A stretch of 64,000 nt of DNA from Streptomyces seoulensis (GTDB lineage: Bacteria; Actinomycetota; Actinomycetes; Streptomycetales; Streptomycetaceae): NCBI RefSeq assembly GCF_022846655.1, contig NZ_AP025667.1, positions 186,001 through 250,000 on the forward strand, given 5' to 3'. Below are positions 1 through 7,521 of this stretch, one piece after another. Positions within the stretch are counted from its first letter, which is position 1. Every line of letters begins with the position of its first letter. The translations under genes and the position numbers were made by a program. Under the pieces are notes generated by a model that saw only the letters and a list, made by a program, of their open reading frames with translations, was not told where the DNA came from and did not search any database.

Positions 1-391
1 CGGTGACGTGGGCGGTGGCGGGGCCGCCGTCGATCATGGTGCAGATGCTGTCCGGGGGGACCGGCGCGAAGGTGTCCCGACCCCAGCGGGTGTTCTCGTC
101 GAGCACGCGGCAGGCTTCGGCGGGCTCCGGATGATCACCGGCGGCGGGATGGCAGAACAGTTCCCTCACTCCGTCCCGCCCGGTCCCGGCGCCCTGCACG
201 ACGAGGGTGAGGTGATCGCCGACGCGGTCCTCCGGGAGCGGGGGTGAGGGCATGGCGGGGACGGCACCGGCCGGGGCGGCGGCGAGGCCGCAGAGGAGGG
301 AGGTGAGGGAGGTGAGGGAAGCCGCGAGGGGCGCGAGACCGCGCCGCGGCGGGCCGGACCGGGTCGCCCGGCGGGACAGGAGAGGACTCAT
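1..391 (-). CDS. subtilisin inhibitor-like (SSI family) secreted protein, 3' end outside window
   Basis: Read on the minus strand from ATG at 391, this frame stays open to base 1, giving the first 130 residues of a longer protein. It opens with an arginine-rich n-region and an Ala/Leu-rich segment typical of a Sec signal peptide (about residues 1-45). It continues with LTLVVQGAG, then ELFCHPAAGDHPEPAEAC and ICTMIDGGPATAHVT. The paired Cys spacing, the HP..AC stretch and the GGPATAHVT stretch match the Streptomyces subtilisin inhibitor family, which are secreted dimeric inhibitors of serine proteases. The reactive-site region is at the truncated end, so target specificity cannot be read. The RBS is weak (a G-run about 15 bases upstream). 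Family assignment is from motif memory. Confidence 0.75.
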   Translation of the reverse strand, partial: MSPLLSRRATRSGPPRRGLAPLAASLTSLTSLLCGLAAAPAGAVPAMPSPPLPEDRVGDHLTLVVQGAGTGRDGVRELFCHPAAGDHPEPAEACRVLDENTRWGRDTFAPVPPDSICTMIDGGPATAHVT

Positions 392-591
392 ACCCAGCCC
401 AACGCGCACCCCCCGCGGACGTTGCGCCCACCTGCCGAGACCCTCCGTGGATCTTCCGCGCGCCTCGCCGGGAGAAGCCCTTTGCCCTGCGGGCCTCGCG
501 CCTAGTACCGTGGGGACCGATTGGTGACACCGCGCTTGCCTGTGTCATCATCTGCACGCACCAATCGCGCGCTCGCGTGAGTGGTTGTGCT

Positions 592-682
592 GGAGGCGTC
601 GCCTAGTCCGGTCTATGGCGCCGCACTGCTAATGCGGTTTGGGTCTTAAAGCCCATCGAGGGTTCAAATCCCTCCGCCTCCG
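592..682 (+). tRNA. tRNA-Ser(GCT)
   Basis: A 91-nt class II tRNA. The acceptor stem GGAGGCG/CGCCTCC, a long variable arm, the T arm GAGGG-TTCAAAT-CCCTC and an anticodon loop with GCT are all visible. The discriminator is G and CCA is not encoded. It reads AGC/AGU serine codons. Confidence 0.95.
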
Positions 683-690
683 CCCCTGAT

Positions 691-724
691 CCGAAGCCCC
701 GGTCCACATGGACCGGGGCTTCGG
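691..724 (+). terminator. hairpin terminator after tRNA-Ser(GCT)
   Basis: A GC-rich inverted repeat (CCGAAGCCCCGGTCC / GGACCGGGGCTTCGG) begins 8 bases past the tRNA. There is no long T-tract, as is common in Streptomyces. Confidence 0.7.
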
Positions 725-897
725 CGTTACCGGGGTGGCTCCGGGCCCCGCCCGCCCGATCTACGTTTCGACGTTTCCGCAGGTCAGAGGGGGTGCGGGG
801 AACGGATTTCACATGGCGGCGGCAGTCATGTAATGTTCTTCCTGTCGCCGGGACAGGCCGAAAGGCCAGGGAAACGGAGACGAAAACAAAAGAACAA

Positions 898-970
898 GCA
901 CTCGTAGCTTAACGGATAGAGCATCTGACTACGGATCAGAAGGTTGCAGGTTCGAATCCTGCCGAGTGCA
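898..970 (+). tRNA. tRNA-Arg(ACG)
   Basis: A 73-nt tRNA with acceptor stem GCACTCG/CGAGTGC, discriminator A and anticodon ACG. The A34 of this tRNA is the known substrate of TadA, which is also encoded in this window (23936-24400). CCA is not encoded. Confidence 0.96.
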
Positions 971-976
971 CACAGG

Positions 977-1008
977 CAAGAGGCCCCGCAGAGATGCGGG
1001 GCCTCTTG
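977..1008 (+). terminator. hairpin terminator after tRNA-Arg
   Basis: Perfect inverted repeat CAAGAGGCCCCGCA / TGCGGGGCCTCTTG with a 4-base loop, 6 bases after the tRNA. Confidence 0.75.
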
Positions 1009-1018
1009 CGTTTCGGGG

Positions 1019-1053
1019 CATGCGGAAGAGAAGCGGGGGCGATCTTCCGCATG
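1019..1053. repeat. 11-bp inverted repeat in the tRNA-Arg/secreted-protein gap
   Basis: CATGCGGAAGA (1019-1029) and TCTTCCGCATG (1043-1053) are perfectly complementary around a 13-base G-rich loop, just beyond the tRNA terminator. No gene was recognised in 1009-1289. The dyad could be a second terminator or an operator for the gene at 1290. Confidence 0.5.
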
Positions 1054-1289
1054 GGGGAGAGAGGGGCCAGGGGGCGCTTCGTGCGCCCGTGAGGCGGGGC
1101 TTCGCCCGTGTCGAACAACTGGCTCACAAACTGTGCAAGTTGGCGCAGGCCCGATGGAGATTCTGCAAGTATCCGGGTTGTCATCACCGAACGGCGAGGG
1201 CATGATCACCGAGGCGCCGCAGGCTGCATCCCGCGACGCCTCGCGCAATGAGCAGCACGCCGAATCCCTGATGGCACAAGGAGATACGC

Positions 1290-1706
1290 ATGCCCATCTC
1301 GAACAGCATAAGACGCGCCGCCGTAGTACTGGCGACCACCTCGGCCCTCGGGCTGATCGTGGCGCCGAACGCCTCGGCCAACTGGACGTCGTACATCTCG
1401 AGCTGGGGCCAGGGCGACGAGTCCCGCCGCTGGGCCGACGAGTCGTACTCGCAGCTCCAGTTCACCGGCTGCTTCGTGCAGAACGGGTCCCAGGACGTGA
1501 CCGTCGCGTACTACCGCGACGTTCCGCTCCAGACCGACCCCAAGTACGACTCGAAGACGTTCACCGCGTGCTTCAACGGCGGTACCAGCAACGGAGAGTG
1601 GACCGGTCTGCCGTCCGGTGACTACTACTTCAAGGCCACGGACGTCGGCGGCGGCGGTCTGCTCTTCGTCGACAAGGTGTACGTCGACACCACCCAGGCC
1701 GACTGA
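1290..1706 (+). CDS. small secreted protein of unknown function
   Basis: 138 aa. ATG at 1290 is preceded by AAGGAGA at proper spacing. Residues 1-30 form a clear Sec signal peptide (NSIRR, then a hydrophobic Ala/Val/Leu core, then APNASA), with probable cleavage before NWTSY. The mature part of about 108 residues is rich in Trp, Tyr and Ser. It has two Cys (FTGCFVQNG and FTACFNGG), which could form one disulfide, and a YYFKATDVGGG stretch suggesting a small beta-sandwich. I do not recognise the family. It lies 63 bases ahead of an ABC-type membrane operon, with no strong hairpin between, so cotranscription is possible. Exported antimicrobial, enzyme inhibitor or spore-surface protein are all open. 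Confidence 0.8.
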   Translation: MPISNSIRRAAVVLATTSALGLIVAPNASANWTSYISSWGQGDESRRWADESYSQLQFTGCFVQNGSQDVTVAYYRDVPLQTDPKYDSKTFTACFNGGTSNGEWTGLPSGDYYFKATDVGGGGLLFVDKVYVDTTQAD

Positions 1707-1769
1707 CGTTCCATCACTGAGCGGGCCGCGCGGCCGTGTGCCGCGCGGCCCCGCCGCGACTGGAGAGAC

Positions 1770-3050
1770 GTGACACTTCGCAGTCACCTTCGGATCGGCA
1801 GCCCGCTCTGGCTGGGCCTTCTCATGGTGTGCTTCACCGTCCTCTATTACCTGGACGTGGCCGCCAAGTGGAGCGATCCGCACGGCATCGGATGGGCCCC
1901 CGGAATGGTGGCCATCGCGCTGGGCACCACCGCCTACAGCACGGCCTTCGTGGCTGTGATGGCCGCCTGGGAGGCGGGGCGGCTCACCCGGGGCGGCTTC
2001 TGGGAGCTGGCCCCGGCGCGTACCCGGGCCCATGTGGTCGCACGGCAGCTCTGGCCTGGGGTGACCCTGGCGTGGCTCGCCGCCGTCGCTCCGGTGACCG
2101 TCTCGTTGTTCCAGAACCGGACGGTCCCCGACGGCTGGAGCCTGCTCCCGCTGGTCACGGTCCTCGTCGACCTGGCCTTGTGGGCGGTGGTGGGATTCGT
2201 CGCCGGCAGCAAGGTGAACCCGATGATCGCGGCGCCGGCCCTCGGTGTCCTGTCGTTCCTGCTCGTCTCCACATCCGTCGCCGTCGGTCCCGTGTGGTGG
2301 CGGCACATCGCGGGCATGATCTCCGAGCCCCCGGTCGCGGGGGAGACCTACAGCCTGGCCGCGGCCGCGGTGCCGGTCCTGTTCACCGCCGGTCTGGCGG
2401 GTGCTGCCGTACTCCTCTGGGTCCTGGCGGCGCCGCGGACCGTGCGTGTCGTGGCGGCCGTCGCCCTCGTGGCCGTCGTGACGCTGGGCGCGAGCCGGAT
2501 CGCGGACGGCTGGGGCTACTTCGGCGGCATGCGCACGCAGGCGGTGCCGATGAGCTGTGCCGGCCGGGCGCCCCAGATCTGTGTGGCGGCGTCGAGCAAG
2601 ACGGGTCCCGGGACCCTCCGGGCGGAGGTCGCCCGGACCGTCGAGCGGCTTAGCACCGCCGGTGTCTCCGAACCGCCCGCGAAGGTGGTCGACACGTCGA
2701 CGGAGGGCAGGTACCCGAGGCCCTCCACAGCGAAGACCTGGTACGTCCCGCTGACCACGTCCGCCCGCAAGGGTGAGCTCGGTTACCAGGTGATGCGCGA
2801 CGCCGTCCGCTTCCCCTGCCGGGCGCCGCGGGCGGACTGGGCCCGTGCCGTCCTCGCCTGGGCGGCCGAGCGCACCGGGCAGACGACCCCGTACGAGAAG
2901 GCGCTGCGAGCGGACCCCTTCTTCAACGACCTGGTCTGGCAGAAGGACCGGAAGCAGATCGACGCTGTCCTCGAACTGCCCGAGTCCCGACAGCGCGCCT
3001 GGTTCGCCCACGGCCTCGACGCCGCCTGTACCAAGGGGAAGACCGCATGA
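1770..3050 (+). CDS. polytopic membrane protein with C-terminal extracytoplasmic domain (ABC operon)
   Basis: 426 aa; GTG start behind GGAGAG. About seven hydrophobic segments fill residues 12-243. They are followed by a soluble domain of about 180 residues with four Cys (MSCAGRAPQIC, FPCRAP, AACTKG), which is probably outside the membrane. It overlaps the next gene by 4 bases (ATGA), so the two are translationally coupled, and the third gene is an ABC ATPase. It is therefore probably the large membrane subunit of an ABC-2-like exporter or immunity complex. The N-terminal part looks like ABC-2 permease subunits, but I cannot name the family. The Cys-bearing C-terminal domain is unusual for a simple permease. 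Confidence 0.85.
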   Translation: MTLRSHLRIGSPLWLGLLMVCFTVLYYLDVAAKWSDPHGIGWAPGMVAIALGTTAYSTAFVAVMAAWEAGRLTRGGFWELAPARTRAHVVARQLWPGVTLAWLAAVAPVTVSLFQNRTVPDGWSLLPLVTVLVDLALWAVVGFVAGSKVNPMIAAPALGVLSFLLVSTSVAVGPVWWRHIAGMISEPPVAGETYSLAAAAVPVLFTAGLAGAAVLLWVLAAPRTVRVVAAVALVAVVTLGASRIADGWGYFGGMRTQAVPMSCAGRAPQICVAASSKTGPGTLRAEVARTVERLSTAGVSEPPAKVVDTSTEGRYPRPSTAKTWYVPLTTSARKGELGYQVMRDAVRFPCRAPRADWARAVLAWAAERTGQTTPYEKALRADPFFNDLVWQKDRKQIDAVLELPESRQRAWFAHGLDAACTKGKTA

Positions 3051-3646
3051 CGCTCTGGGTCCGCTGCCGCAGGGCGACGACCACGCTCCCGGCGGGATGC
3101 GCGGCCGCATTCGTGCTGGCCCTGCTGCTCGGGGGGTCGGCCGTGCCGCTGCCCGCCCTGACGCTCGGCGGCTCGGCCACCGTCCAGCTCAGCCAGTTCG
3201 TGCCGATCCTCCTGACGGGGGTGATCGCGCTCTGCCTGGACACCCGGGTCCCGGCGGCTGAGGCCAGCGGCATCCGGAAGGTCCGGCGCCTGGACGCGGT
3301 GCTCGTCCTCGGGGTGATCGCTCTCCTGGAACTGGCGGGCGCCGTGACCTCGGTCGTCCTCGACGAACCGTTCACGCATCCGATGTGGACCCTGGGCCGC
3401 AACACCGCGTGCGCGGCCGGCCTGCTGCTCCTGGTCCGCCCGTGGCTGGGCCGGGCGTCGGTCATGGTCCCCGTGGCCATGGTCTTCGGCGTGGTGCTCT
3501 TCGGCTACCGGATGCCCACCGACCCCTACCCCTGGGGCTTCATCCTGGAGCCCGCCACTTCTCCGCTCGCGGCAGTCGCGTGCGCCGTGATCGCGGCGGC
3601 GGGTGTCATCACCCACGTTCTCGCCGCCCAGAAGGAGGAACTGTGA
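3047..3646 (+). CDS. small membrane protein of ABC operon
   Basis: 199 aa with about six predicted membrane helices (roughly residues 10-32, 46-62, 81-103, 117-134, 137-157, 172-192). Start ATG overlaps the upstream stop (ATGA) and its own stop overlaps the GTG of the ATPase (GTGA), so all three genes are coupled. No catalytic motif is visible. It is most likely a second membrane subunit working with the proteins at 1770 and 3643. Family not recognised. Confidence 0.85.
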   Translation: MTLWVRCRRATTTLPAGCAAAFVLALLLGGSAVPLPALTLGGSATVQLSQFVPILLTGVIALCLDTRVPAAEASGIRKVRRLDAVLVLGVIALLELAGAVTSVVLDEPFTHPMWTLGRNTACAAGLLLLVRPWLGRASVMVPVAMVFGVVLFGYRMPTDPYPWGFILEPATSPLAAVACAVIAAAGVITHVLAAQKEEL

Positions 3647-4389
3647 GCCTTCGCTACGACACCTGTACCTACACCTACGGGCGCAGGAAGCGGCCGGTGC
3701 TGGACGGGTTCACCTACGAGGTGCAGCCGGGGCTCACGGTTCTGCTCGGCCCCAACGGCGCCGGCAAGTCCACCCTGCTGCGGCTGGGCGCCTCCGTCAC
3801 CACCCCCCGGTCCGGCAGCGTGAACCTGGGAAGGCTGAAGGCCGGCAGCCGCGAGTACCGCCGGGCCGTCGCCTGGATGCCGCAGAACATCGCCGCCGTG
3901 CCGTCGCTGACCGCCCGCGAGTACGTCGCGTACGTCGGCTGGCTCAAGGGCATGAACCGCAGCGAGGCGTGGGACGCGGCCCGGGGCGCCCTGCGTCAGG
4001 TGGAGCTGGCCGACAAGGAGGACGAGCGGACCAGTGACGTATCCGGCGGACAGCTCCGCCGCATCGGCGTGGCCGGTGCCCTGGTGCACGGTGCGCGGGT
4101 GCTGCTGCTCGACGAGCCCACGGCCGGTATGGACCCCCGCCAGCGACGCGTCTTCCGGGACCTGCTGCGCGGCCTGTCCGGGGACGTCGCGGTGCTGCTC
4201 TCCACGCACGACGTCGCCGACCTCGCCGAGGAGGCGGACCAGGTGGCTGTGCTGGAGTCCGGCCGGCTGCTCCACTCCGGCACGACGGCCTCGTTCCTCG
4301 CTCACTGCCCGCCCGGCGTGCCCGACGGCCGGATGGCCGAGGGCGCCTACAGCGCGGTGCTCGACGGTTCGCCGGGCTCCCTCATCTAG
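3643..4389 (+). CDS. ABC transporter ATP-binding protein
   Basis: 248 aa. GTG at 3643 overlaps the preceding stop and has GGAGGA 4 bases upstream; the frame stays open further upstream, but that part is out-of-frame gene overlap. Walker A GPNGAGKS is at 36-43, the Q-loop at MPQN about 79-82, signature VSGGQ at 133-137, Walker B VLLLDEP at 153-159 and the switch His in LLSTHD. The single nucleotide-binding domain with a DrrA/CcmA-like layout suggests export or immunity. The partners are the two membrane proteins directly upstream. A 13-bp hairpin follows 22 bases after the stop. The substrate cannot be deduced. Confidence 0.93.
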   Translation: MSLRYDTCTYTYGRRKRPVLDGFTYEVQPGLTVLLGPNGAGKSTLLRLGASVTTPRSGSVNLGRLKAGSREYRRAVAWMPQNIAAVPSLTAREYVAYVGWLKGMNRSEAWDAARGALRQVELADKEDERTSDVSGGQLRRIGVAGALVHGARVLLLDEPTAGMDPRQRRVFRDLLRGLSGDVAVLLSTHDVADLAEEADQVAVLESGRLLHSGTTASFLAHCPPGVPDGRMAEGAYSAVLDGSPGSLI

Positions 4390-4411
4390 TACCTGTGAAA
4401 CACGCCCGAAC

Positions 4412-4445
4412 GCGGAGAGGCCCCGGACACCCGGGGCCTCTCCGC
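4412..4445 (+). terminator. terminator of ABC operon
   Basis: Inverted repeat GCGGAGAGGCCCCGG / CCGGGGCCTCTCCGC with a short loop, between the ABC operon and the convergent marR gene. Confidence 0.7.
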
Positions 4446-4478
4446 TTCGTCGTGTGCGGGGGTCCACCGCCCGCGCCC

Positions 4479-4961
4479 TCAGCCGGACTCCTCCGTCGAC
4501 AGTTCCGCCCGGGACTCGTGGGCCAGGGCCGTCGCCCGGGTGAACCAGTCGGTGATGACGGCCAGTTCGGCCGGGGTGTAGTCCGCGAAGAGGGTCATCA
4601 GGCGGGTGTAGTGGCCGCCGTACGCGGCTTCCACGCGGGACACCGCCGCCGGGACCGCCGCTACGCGGACCCGGCGGCGGTCGGTGGGGTCCGGGCGGCG
4701 GGTGACGTAGCCGGCGCGCTCCAGGCGGTTGAGGATGCCGGTCACCGCGCCGGTGGTGACCTGGGCGAGGGCCGCGAGGTCGCCTGCCGTGAGGAGGTCG
4801 GGGCCGGCCTGGAGGACGAAGCCGAAGCAGGTCAGGTCGGTGACGGTCAGGCCCAGCCGCCGGGCCATCTCCTGCTGGCCGATCAGGTGCGCGGCGATGA
4901 GGTGGTCCATCGCGGTCAGCGCCTCGGCCGGACTCGCGGGCGGGCGGGGCGTGCCGTCCAT
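4479..4961 (-). CDS. MarR-family transcriptional regulator
   Basis: 160 aa; ATG at 4961 with AAGGAAG immediately upstream. It has the MarR winged-helix layout: an N-terminal helical dimerisation part, a recognition region (LTAGDLAALAQVTTGAVTGILNRLE) and the wing DPTDRRRVRV, whose D-x-R-R-R motif is diagnostic. It is divergent from the small membrane protein at 5040 with a 78-bp gap containing repeated GAGA/TCTC half-sites, so autoregulation and control of that neighbour are likely. The ligand is unknown. The C-terminal end is acidic (ELSTEESG). Confidence 0.9.
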   Translation of the reverse strand: MDGTPRPPASPAEALTAMDHLIAAHLIGQQEMARRLGLTVTDLTCFGFVLQAGPDLLTAGDLAALAQVTTGAVTGILNRLERAGYVTRRPDPTDRRRVRVAAVPAAVSRVEAAYGGHYTRLMTLFADYTPAELAVITDWFTRATALAHESRAELSTEESG

Positions 4962-4983
4962 CTTCCTTGATTCCTTAGCTTGT

Positions 4984-5014
4984 GAGATATTCGAGAGGTA
5001 AATCTCTTAGACTG
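4984..5014. promoter_or_regulatory. putative operator/promoter between marR and membrane gene
   Basis: The 78-bp divergent gap is AT-richer than its surroundings. It carries the dyad AGAG-GTAAAT-CTCT (about 4994-5007), flanking GAGAT...ATCTC half-sites, and a plus-strand -10-like TAGACT at 5009-5014. This placement suits a MarR operator that blocks both promoters. Confidence 0.5.
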
Positions 5015-5039
5015 TGAGAGACCTGTAGGAGGCCGTTCC

Positions 5040-5390
5040 ATGAGTCTGTACGACGAGGGTCACACGATCGCCGGGTGGACCGGGTGTGCCATCGCCACCC
5101 TCGGCAGTGGTGTCGTGGGTGCGGGGGTGTGCACGGGGTCCGTTCCGGCTCTCGTGGGCGGAACGGTGATCGTGGCGGCGAGCGTGCTGGTCACCTGGGT
5201 GCTGCACCTCAGCGGGTGGGGCAAGCCGCCGGGTGTGCGGCCGCGTCCGGAGTGGGGTCTGCGGGTGCGCGACACGCAGGCCCGCGGCGGGCATCCGGGG
5301 TGCGTGGGCTGCGCGCTGGCGGGCCGGCGTCCGGACTCCGCGCCCGTGGGGGTCCGTGCCGAATCGATACCTCTGTCTCCGATCGAGTGA
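5040..5390 (+). CDS. small membrane protein, HGxxPAAW-like
   Basis: 116 aa; ATG with GGAGG 7 bases upstream. The N-terminus MSLYDEGHTIAGWTG resembles the actinobacterial HGxxPAAW small membrane family (Gly-His..., then Trp-Thr-Gly). Two hydrophobic helices follow (about 12-32 and 38-58). The C-terminal half is basic, Pro/Gly-rich and contains CVGC. Divergent from the marR gene and probably its target. The role is unknown. Confidence 0.75.
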   Translation: MSLYDEGHTIAGWTGCAIATLGSGVVGAGVCTGSVPALVGGTVIVAASVLVTWVLHLSGWGKPPGVRPRPEWGLRVRDTQARGGHPGCVGCALAGRRPDSAPVGVRAESIPLSPIE

Positions 5391-5456
5391 ACGTGCCCTC
5401 CACCGGCCGAAGTTGCTGATCGGCGTCCCTAGCTTCCGGGGTGGAGGTGATGCTCG

Positions 5457-6455
5457 ATGCACGAGCACGACGACACGACCAGGCTGCCCGAGCGGGGCGC
5501 GATCGACATCGACGACTTCGTGTTCGCGGCCACCGGAGCCCGCGTACGAAGGCTGACCACCCCCGACGGCGAGCACTGGTTCCCGGCCGTGGACGTGGCG
5601 ACGAGGCTCGGGTACGTGAACACGCGGCAGGCACTGCTGCACCATGTTCCGACGGATGGCCACCAGAGTCTCGAAGACTTGGCACGAAGCGTCTATGGAG
5701 AGACCACTTCGCGCAGAATCGCAGGTCACGGGCTCAAGAAGTCCATGCGGATGGTGAATCTGCGGTCCCTGATCCTCCTCGTGAACGGGTGCACCAAGCC
5801 CGAGAGCGCCCCCTTCAAAACCTGGGTCGCCGAAGTCATCGTCACCATCCAGCGCGACGGCACCTACAGCCTCGACCCCGCCCCGCTCCAGACCACTCCA
5901 GGCACCTCCTACGTCATGCCCCGACAGGTAGCCGACGCCATCGTCCGCCTGGAGGAGCGCAACCTGCGGGCCGACGAGGCGCTCGCCGCCGCGCAGGCCG
6001 AGCATCTCGCGCAGATGCGGGAGGCCAACGAGGAGCGTGCCCGCGTCAGCGAGCACCTGGCACGCCAGACCGAGCAGTTGGGCACCCTCGCCCACCGGGT
6101 AGGCGGCGTCCAGGACGTCCTCACCCGCATCGCCGACGCCCTCGACCAGATCGTCGACCGCGTGCGTCCCGCCCAGCCCCCCGAGCCGCAGCAGGCGACG
6201 ATCACCCCTCAGCGCCTCCTCGCCACCTGGCGCGAGCGCAACCTCGTCGTCACCGACGACGTGCACGCCGTCGCCGCCTACCTGGCCCCCGCGCTGGTGC
6301 GCGGCCCGGCCGCCTGTCGGCTGGAGGACGTCGCCACCCGGACCGGCCTCACCCTCGACCGTGTCCACGACTGCGTACGCATGCTGATCAAGCGCGGCTG
6401 CGTACGGCAGACCGGCAGCGCGGCGGACGGGGTTCCCGTCTACACGCTCGCGTGA
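5457..6455 (+). CDS. BRO N-terminal domain (phage antirepressor-like) protein
   Basis: 332 aa; ATG with GGAGGTG 8 bases upstream. Residues about 20-140 form a BRO-N/antirepressor-type domain (WFPAVDVATRLGYVNTRQAL; LILLVNGCTKPESAPFKTWVAEVI). A helical coiled-coil stretch follows (about 155-225, rich in Glu/Ala/Gln, LEERNLRADEALAAAQAEHLAQ), then a C-terminal helix-turn-helix-like domain (LEDVATRTGLTLDRVHDCVRMLIKRG). BRO domains bind DNA and are common in phages and large DNA viruses. No phage structural genes are nearby and codon use matches the neighbours, so this looks like a domesticated regulator. It stands alone between terminators. Confidence 0.85.
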   Translation: MHEHDDTTRLPERGAIDIDDFVFAATGARVRRLTTPDGEHWFPAVDVATRLGYVNTRQALLHHVPTDGHQSLEDLARSVYGETTSRRIAGHGLKKSMRMVNLRSLILLVNGCTKPESAPFKTWVAEVIVTIQRDGTYSLDPAPLQTTPGTSYVMPRQVADAIVRLEERNLRADEALAAAQAEHLAQMREANEERARVSEHLARQTEQLGTLAHRVGGVQDVLTRIADALDQIVDRVRPAQPPEPQQATITPQRLLATWRERNLVVTDDVHAVAAYLAPALVRGPAACRLEDVATRTGLTLDRVHDCVRMLIKRGCVRQTGSAADGVPVYTLA

Positions 6456-6498
6456 AAGAGCCCGAAGTCGCACTCAGAGGATGCGGCTTCGGGCTCTT
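6456..6498 (+). terminator. terminator of BRO-N gene
   Basis: 17-bp stem AAGAGCCCGAAGTCGCA / TGCGGCTTCGGGCTCTT with one G-T pair, starting at the stop codon. Confidence 0.75.
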
Positions 6499-6564
6499 CC
6501 CGTACCGTACCGGGCCCCCTCGCCGGACGGACGATGTCGGCGGCATCTCCTACCCTCACGAGTG

Positions 6565-7437
6565 ATGGCAGCACAGAAGTGGACGTGTACGGGACTGCGC
6601 TGGTCCCTGGAGGGCCCCGCGCTGGTCTGGTCCGGCGGGCGCCGCAGCGCGCTGACCTGGGGGAAGCGGGTCGCCTTCGGCGTGCTCGACGGCACGGCGC
6701 GGCGATGCGTGGGGGCGCGGGGGCACCTGTGCCCGACGAGAACGGCCGTGCCCGGGCGGAGTACGGGCGCCCGCTGCGAGGACTGCGCCCGGCTGGACCG
6801 CGCGCACTCCGTGGCCGCCGACACGATCGCCGACGACCCCCGGCCGTACCGCGTCTATCTGGCCTGGTTCGGGCCCGGTCTGGTCAAGGTCGGCATCACC
6901 GCGGCCGAGCGCGGGTCCGCCCGGCTGCTGGAGCAGGGCGCCGTCTGCTTCAGTTGGCTCGGCACCGGCCCCCTGATGGCCGCCCGGCGCACCGAGGAAC
7001 TGCTGCGGGCCGCGCTCGGCGTCCCGGACCGGATCCCGTACGCCGTGAAGCGCACCGTGAGAGCGTCCCTGCCGGGCGGTGCCGAGGAGCGGGCGGCGGA
7101 GGTGGTGGCCCTGCACGCGCGGGCCGTCTCCCTCGGGAACTGGCCCGAGTCCCTCGTCCCGGCGCCCTGCCAAGTCGTCGATCACATGGACGAGTTCGGA
7201 CTTCAGCGGGCCGGACCCGCCGCGGGCGCCGTCATCGAGCTGGTGGCCGGGGGCCGGGTCGGCGGGGAACTCGTCGCGGCCGCCGGGCCCGATCTGCACC
7301 TGGCCGTCGAGGGGCGCGGGGTGCTCGTGCTGGACACCCGGCTGCTGCCCGGCTGGGAGCTGACCCCAGCTCAGGAGGGCAGCGAAATCACCTTGCCAGT
7401 AAAGGACTTCGGCGCCCGTCAGGACGGCCTTTTCTGA
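6565..7437 (+). CDS. DUF2797 domain-containing protein
   Basis: 290 aa from ATG 6565; an in-frame GTG lies directly before it. The sequence contains the DUF2797 hallmark FGPGLVKVGITAAERGSARLLEQGA, followed by MAARRTEELLRAALGVPDRIPYAVKR, with Cys residues at CVGARGHLCP and CEDC that could bind metal. The molecular function of this family is not established. A -10-like TACCCT ends 8 bases before the ATG and no Shine-Dalgarno is seen, so the mRNA may be leaderless. It lies downstream of the BRO-N terminator as its own unit. Confidence 0.85.
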   Translation: MAAQKWTCTGLRWSLEGPALVWSGGRRSALTWGKRVAFGVLDGTARRCVGARGHLCPTRTAVPGRSTGARCEDCARLDRAHSVAADTIADDPRPYRVYLAWFGPGLVKVGITAAERGSARLLEQGAVCFSWLGTGPLMAARRTEELLRAALGVPDRIPYAVKRTVRASLPGGAEERAAEVVALHARAVSLGNWPESLVPAPCQVVDHMDEFGLQRAGPAAGAVIELVAGGRVGGELVAAAGPDLHLAVEGRGVLVLDTRLLPGWELTPAQEGSEITLPVKDFGARQDGLF

Positions 7438-7521
7438 CCCCCGCCCGGCTCCCACCTGTTTCTCAGCGAAATCACAGACTGCCGAAAGTCTCCTCTCAGT
7501 GGCTGGGGACAAGGTCTCACC

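Noticed and set aside
1206..3110. 634-aa minus-strand open frame
   Set aside because: Antisense to the secreted-protein and membrane-protein genes; repetitive Arg/Gly/His composition, no recognisable motif.
898..4450. Genomic island integrated at tRNA-Arg
   Set aside because: No integrase, and no duplicate of the tRNA 3' end was found downstream.
5457..6455. Prophage remnant around the BRO-N gene
   Set aside because: No other phage genes, att repeats or composition change in the neighbourhood.
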